A DNA stretch of 7,922 bases from Bacillota bacterium (lineage in GTDB: Bacteria; Bacillota; UBA4882; JAAYXC01), in NCBI GenBank assembly GCA_012516115.1, contig JAAYXC010000129.1, forward strand, positions 1 to 7,922, in the 5' to 3' direction. Positions 6,062 to 7,922 of the stretch are shown in pieces (within the stretch, counting starts at the first letter, position 1; every line of letters begins with the position of its first letter). Under the pieces are notes generated by a model that saw nothing but the letters and a program-made list of their open reading frames with translations, was not told where the DNA came from and searched no databases. Both the position numbers and the translations under genes were made by a program.

Positions 6062-6083
6062 CCAATAAAAGGAGGGAATTTAC

Positions 6084-7364
6084 ATGCGGAGAGTCGTTAT
6101 CTTGTGTTTAATCGGCATTGTGATCTTGGGTATGGCGCTATCTACTTATGCGGCTCCTAAGGTGACTAACTTATCGTTCTGGACTTTCCAGCAGTTCCAT
6201 GTAACGTTTATGCAAGATGCCGTAGCTTCTTGGAATAAGGCCAATCCAAATAATCAAATAGCGTTGAAGCCAGAGGTATATGGCTATGACGAAATGCATA
6301 ATAAATTGCTCATTGCCTTGCAATCCGGCGTAGGCGCTCCGGATCTGGCCGATATTGAAATCAGTAAATTCGCGAACTATCTTAAAGGGAAAACTCCCCA
6401 ACTCGTTTCGCTCAATAGTATTGTAAATCCGGTTATTAATAAATGTGTCAAATCAAGATTTGATATCTACGCTAAAAACGGTAAATACTATGGAATTGAC
6501 TACCATGTAGGCGCCACAGTAATGTATTATAACAAAGAATATCTAGATAAAGCAGGTGTTGACCCCGATAAGATCGTTACTTGGGATGATTACGTGGAAG
6601 CAGGGAAGAAAGTCGTCGCCGCTACCGGGAAACCGATGACCACCGTCGAAGTCACCGAGCACTGGACGCTTTATCCGCTGATTATTCAATACGGCTCAGA
6701 TATTTTTACTAAAGATGGTAAGGTGATCCTCGACAACGAGGCCAACGTCAAAGTTTTGACCTTCTTGAGGGATATGGTCCATAAACATAAAATCGCCATC
6801 CCGGCGCCTGGTGGTTTCCATCACTCCGAGGAATACTGGGCGTTCATGAACAAGGGTGGCGCCGCCTCGTTGATGATGCCCATGTGGTATATGGGGCGTT
6901 TCGTCCAATATATGCCCGATTTGAAAGGAAAAATGATCATTCGACCTCTCCCAGTTTGGAAGAAAGGCGGCATCCGTTCGGCGGGCATGGGTGGTACCGG
7001 CACGGCCATCACGGCCCAATGCAAGAACAAAGACTTGGCCATGAAGTTCTTGGCCCATGCCAAATTAAGCCGGGAAGGCGCGATAAAGACTTGGACCATC
7101 TTGGGATTCGATCCTATTAGATGGGATGTCTGGGATGATCCGGCTATGCGCGTGGAAAATGATTTCACCAAATACTTCGGCAAAGATATATTTACCATGT
7201 TACTGCAAATCAAAGATAGCATCGCCCCTACGGTGATCACCGAAAAATATCCGCTGGCCATCGATCTGCTTAAGAAGAACGTTTCTTTCAAAGTGATCAA
7301 AGAACAAAGCGCCACACCGGAACAAGCTCTCAAAGAAGCTGCCGATGAATTAAGGAAGTCATGA
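6084..7364 (+). CDS. ABC transporter extracellular sugar-binding protein (AraN/LacE-like, family 1)
   Basis: This 426-residue protein is an extracellular solute-binding protein of the UgpB/MalE type (SBP_bac_1). It would capture a sugar or oligosaccharide outside the membrane and hand it to an ABC permease. The fold signatures are LSFWTFQQFH (about 30-39), the WNKANPNNQI segment (49-58), EMHNKLLIALQSGVGAPDLADIE (70-92), KYYGIDYHVGATVMYYNKEYLDKAGVDP, TWDDYVEAGKKV, a GGFHHSEEYWAFMNKGGAA segment, and GTGTAITAQCKNKDLAMKFLAHAKLS. The overall pattern is closest, from memory, to arabinooligosaccharide- and lactose-binding proteins; the substrate is not proven. The N-terminus is a Sec signal peptide (RR, a hydrophobic core at 4-19, cleavage after Ala23 or Ala24 at STYAA) with no lipobox. 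AGGAGGG lies 8 bases before the ATG. Its base composition is lower in GC than the minus-strand genes. No permease gene follows in the window. Confidence 0.95.
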   Translation: MRRVVILCLIGIVILGMALSTYAAPKVTNLSFWTFQQFHVTFMQDAVASWNKANPNNQIALKPEVYGYDEMHNKLLIALQSGVGAPDLADIEISKFANYLKGKTPQLVSLNSIVNPVINKCVKSRFDIYAKNGKYYGIDYHVGATVMYYNKEYLDKAGVDPDKIVTWDDYVEAGKKVVAATGKPMTTVEVTEHWTLYPLIIQYGSDIFTKDGKVILDNEANVKVLTFLRDMVHKHKIAIPAPGGFHHSEEYWAFMNKGGAASLMMPMWYMGRFVQYMPDLKGKMIIRPLPVWKKGGIRSAGMGGTGTAITAQCKNKDLAMKFLAHAKLSREGAIKTWTILGFDPIRWDVWDDPAMRVENDFTKYFGKDIFTMLLQIKDSIAPTVITEKYPLAIDLLKKNVSFKVIKEQSATPEQALKEAADELRKS

Positions 7365-7388
7365 TCATATTTCAGTAATCTTTATACC

Positions 7389-7398
7389 GGCCATGGCC
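7389..7398. repeat. Perfect 10-base palindrome GGCCATGGCC
   Basis: This perfect palindrome lies 25 bases after the stop codon of the sugar-binding-protein gene and directly beyond the T-tract that ends copy B on the minus strand. It may be a protein-binding site or chance. Confidence 0.3.
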
Positions 7399-7399
7399 T

Positions 7400-7419
7400 A
7401 AAAAGAGTCACCGCACTCT
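7400..7419 (-). terminator. Intrinsic terminator for minus-strand transcription (end of copy B)
   Basis: On the minus strand the stem AGAGT/ACTCT (7419-7415 with 7408-7404) encloses the loop GCGGTG and runs straight into TTTT, with T5 in all at 7404-7400. The stem is only 5 bp, so the terminator is probably weak. It ends 36 bases from the convergent sugar-binding-protein stop codon. Confidence 0.5.
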
Positions 7420-7460
7420 GCTTGGGGTAACTGAAGCGGTACTGCCTTTCGTCGGCGCCC
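7410..7460 (-). repeat. Inverted repeat, right copy (51 bases, copy B core)
   Basis: Read on the minus strand this block has 38 of 51 bases in common with 5935-5985, with no gaps. The upstream hairpin (7532-7499) sits 38 bases before the block; the equivalent hairpin of copy A sits 39 bases before its block. The short stem at the start of the block is GCC/GGC here and GUC/GGC in copy A, a change that keeps pairing only if the element is read in this direction. Confidence 0.85.
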
Positions 7461-7498
7461 TCATAATGCGATTTCGTCGGTGAACGCCCGAAGAGGAA

Positions 7499-7538
7499 CC
7501 TGATCGTAGAGTACCGAACTCATCTACCCAGGCTTTTT
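7499..7538 (+). terminator. Intrinsic terminator, plus strand, downstream of the sugar-binding-protein gene
   Basis: A composite hairpin made of CCTG/CAGG (7499-7502 with 7529-7532), GTA/TAC and GAGT/ACTC (7509-7512 with 7518-7521) is followed by C and TTTTTT (7534-7539). It lies about 135 bases after the stop codon and would end the sugar-binding-protein transcript before any downstream permease gene. Read the other way, the same hairpin begins copy B, so this sequence may have two roles. Confidence 0.5.
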
Positions 7539-7768
7539 TCCTTGCTTCTTATTGAACCCCGGTACGTGCGGTCTTTCCAGGTCTCGGGTGGCCGGTGACG
7601 GGCCTCGGAATGGAACCGGCCGCGATCTCGATCCTCCATCCTCTCACGGGAGCCAGATGCCTCTCGCGTCGTCCATGGCGCCACGAGGCGATGAGGATCG
7701 TTTCCTTCCATAATGTGCAATGGCCGGCCCCAAAGCATTTTTCTTCTCTCGTAGCTTTGGTCACCACA

Positions 7769-7795
7769 AGAGTATTAGATAACGTACTCTGTTTT
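7769..7795 (+). terminator. Weak terminator-like hairpin, plus strand
   Basis: AGAGTA (7769-7774) pairs with TACTCT (7785-7790) around a 10-base loop, and GTTTT follows. The stem is short and AT-rich. It is equally well explained as one of the hairpins of the minus-strand RNA. Confidence 0.22.
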
Positions 7796-7904
7796 GCATC
7801 AGACCTCGGGTATCTTCGCTGGGAGATGAAGAACAATGCTGGATAAGATTCCGCCGAATGAATCGTGGGCGATAAATATTTCTCTTTCGTCACGCGCCCC
7901 GCCT

Positions 7905-7910
7905 ATTATA
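7905..7910 (-). promoter_or_regulatory. Possible -10 box for a leftward transcript
   Basis: A perfect TATAAT on the minus strand lies in a very AT-rich patch at the right edge. The -35 region would lie beyond the window, so it cannot be tested. A start 7 bases on, near 7898, would be a G at the foot of the GGGCG/CGCCC hairpin. Confidence 0.35.
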
Positions 7911-7922
7911 TATGTTATATTA

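Larger units (their letters stand above)
7400..7899 (-). ncRNA. Candidate structured non-coding RNA of about 500 nt containing copy B
   Basis: No protein family is recognisable in this stretch on either strand, but it has a chain of hairpins: 7867-7899 (GGGCG/CGCCC, at the proposed 5' end), 7769-7790 (AGAGTA/TACTCT), 7730-7760 (CCAAAGC/GCTTTGG), 7708-7723 (CCAT/ATGG), 7656-7699 (about 14 bp with one 2x2 internal loop and two single bulges), 7590-7621 (GGCCGGT/ACCGGCC, extendable to 9 bp), 7499-7532, then the conserved block 7460-7410 and a terminator ending at 7400. A TATAAT box lies at 7910-7905, so the predicted start near 7898 falls on the first hairpin. The boundaries are inferred from these end signals and have not been observed experimentally. 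It could instead be the 3' untranslated region of the sugar-binding-protein mRNA plus the leader of a gene beyond the window. Confidence 0.42.
7540..7922. other. Gene-free right end of the window
   Basis: There is no convincing coding region here. ORFs on the minus strand (7520-7738 and 7549-7893) are basic, low-information translations of hairpin-rich sequence with no family features. The strongest structure is the long hairpin at 7656-7699. The last 20 bases are very AT-rich. Confidence 0.5.

Noticed and set aside
5935..7460. Insertion sequence or composite transposon with the 51-base repeats as its ends
   Set aside because: There is no transposase gene between them, and I saw no target-site duplication. 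The repeats differ in a pattern of conserved blocks and variable spacers and each ends in a T-tract. I cannot fully exclude a non-autonomous element.
7520..7893. Minus-strand ORFs 7520-7738 and 7549-7893
   Set aside because: The translations are Arg-rich and resemble no family; I considered remnants of a group II intron protein, but found no reverse-transcriptase motifs. The sequence is dominated by inverted repeats.
1..7922. tRNA or rRNA genes and CRISPR arrays
   Set aside because: I found no tRNA or rRNA signature and no regularly spaced direct repeats.

Overview
The window looks like the chromosome of an endospore-forming member of the Bacillota (Firmicutes). The left two thirds (1-5511, minus strand) hold a conserved gene neighbourhood known from Bacillus subtilis and clostridia, read right to left: yaaL-like (DUF2508), bofA, a YaaO-like Orn/Lys/Arg decarboxylase, darA (yaaQ), holB, ricT (yaaT), yabB (TrmN6-like methyltransferase) and a second, partial methyltransferase that runs off the left edge. 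bofA points to sporulation, ricT and darA to Gram-positive-type signalling, and holB to replication. The genes are tightly packed and GC-rich; from the decarboxylase leftward the gaps are 19, 18, -1, 4 and -19 bases. tmk and yaaR, which usually sit between the decarboxylase and holB, are absent, as is yabA between ricT and yabB. The usual neighbour recR is not seen upstream of the yaaL-like gene.

The right third is different: less GC-rich, plus strand, and with one protein gene (6084-7364) for an extracellular sugar-binding protein of an ABC transporter (AraN/LacE-like). It has a Sec signal peptide but no lipobox. No permease gene follows within the 558 bases left in the window.

This gene sits between two long gene-free stretches, 5512-6083 and 7365-7922, and these are the most interesting part. 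Each contains a copy of the same element, in inverted orientation and facing the gene: 5935-5985 on the plus strand and 7410-7460 on the minus strand. The two align without gaps over 51 bases with 38 identities, including a perfect 15-base run (CGAAAGGCAGTACCG) and a perfect 10-base run (AGAGTGCGGT). In the facing orientation each copy is preceded by a hairpin of about 33 bases at nearly the same distance and is followed by a T5 tract. The right-hand stretch also holds a chain of hairpins and, at its far end, a TATAAT box, which together fit a minus-strand non-coding RNA of about 500 nt (about 7899 to 7400). The left-hand stretch looks like a long structured leader, with a possible 17-codon leader ORF, upstream of the binding-protein gene. 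I do not recognise the element as a known riboswitch, ribozyme or mobile-element end; its identity is open.
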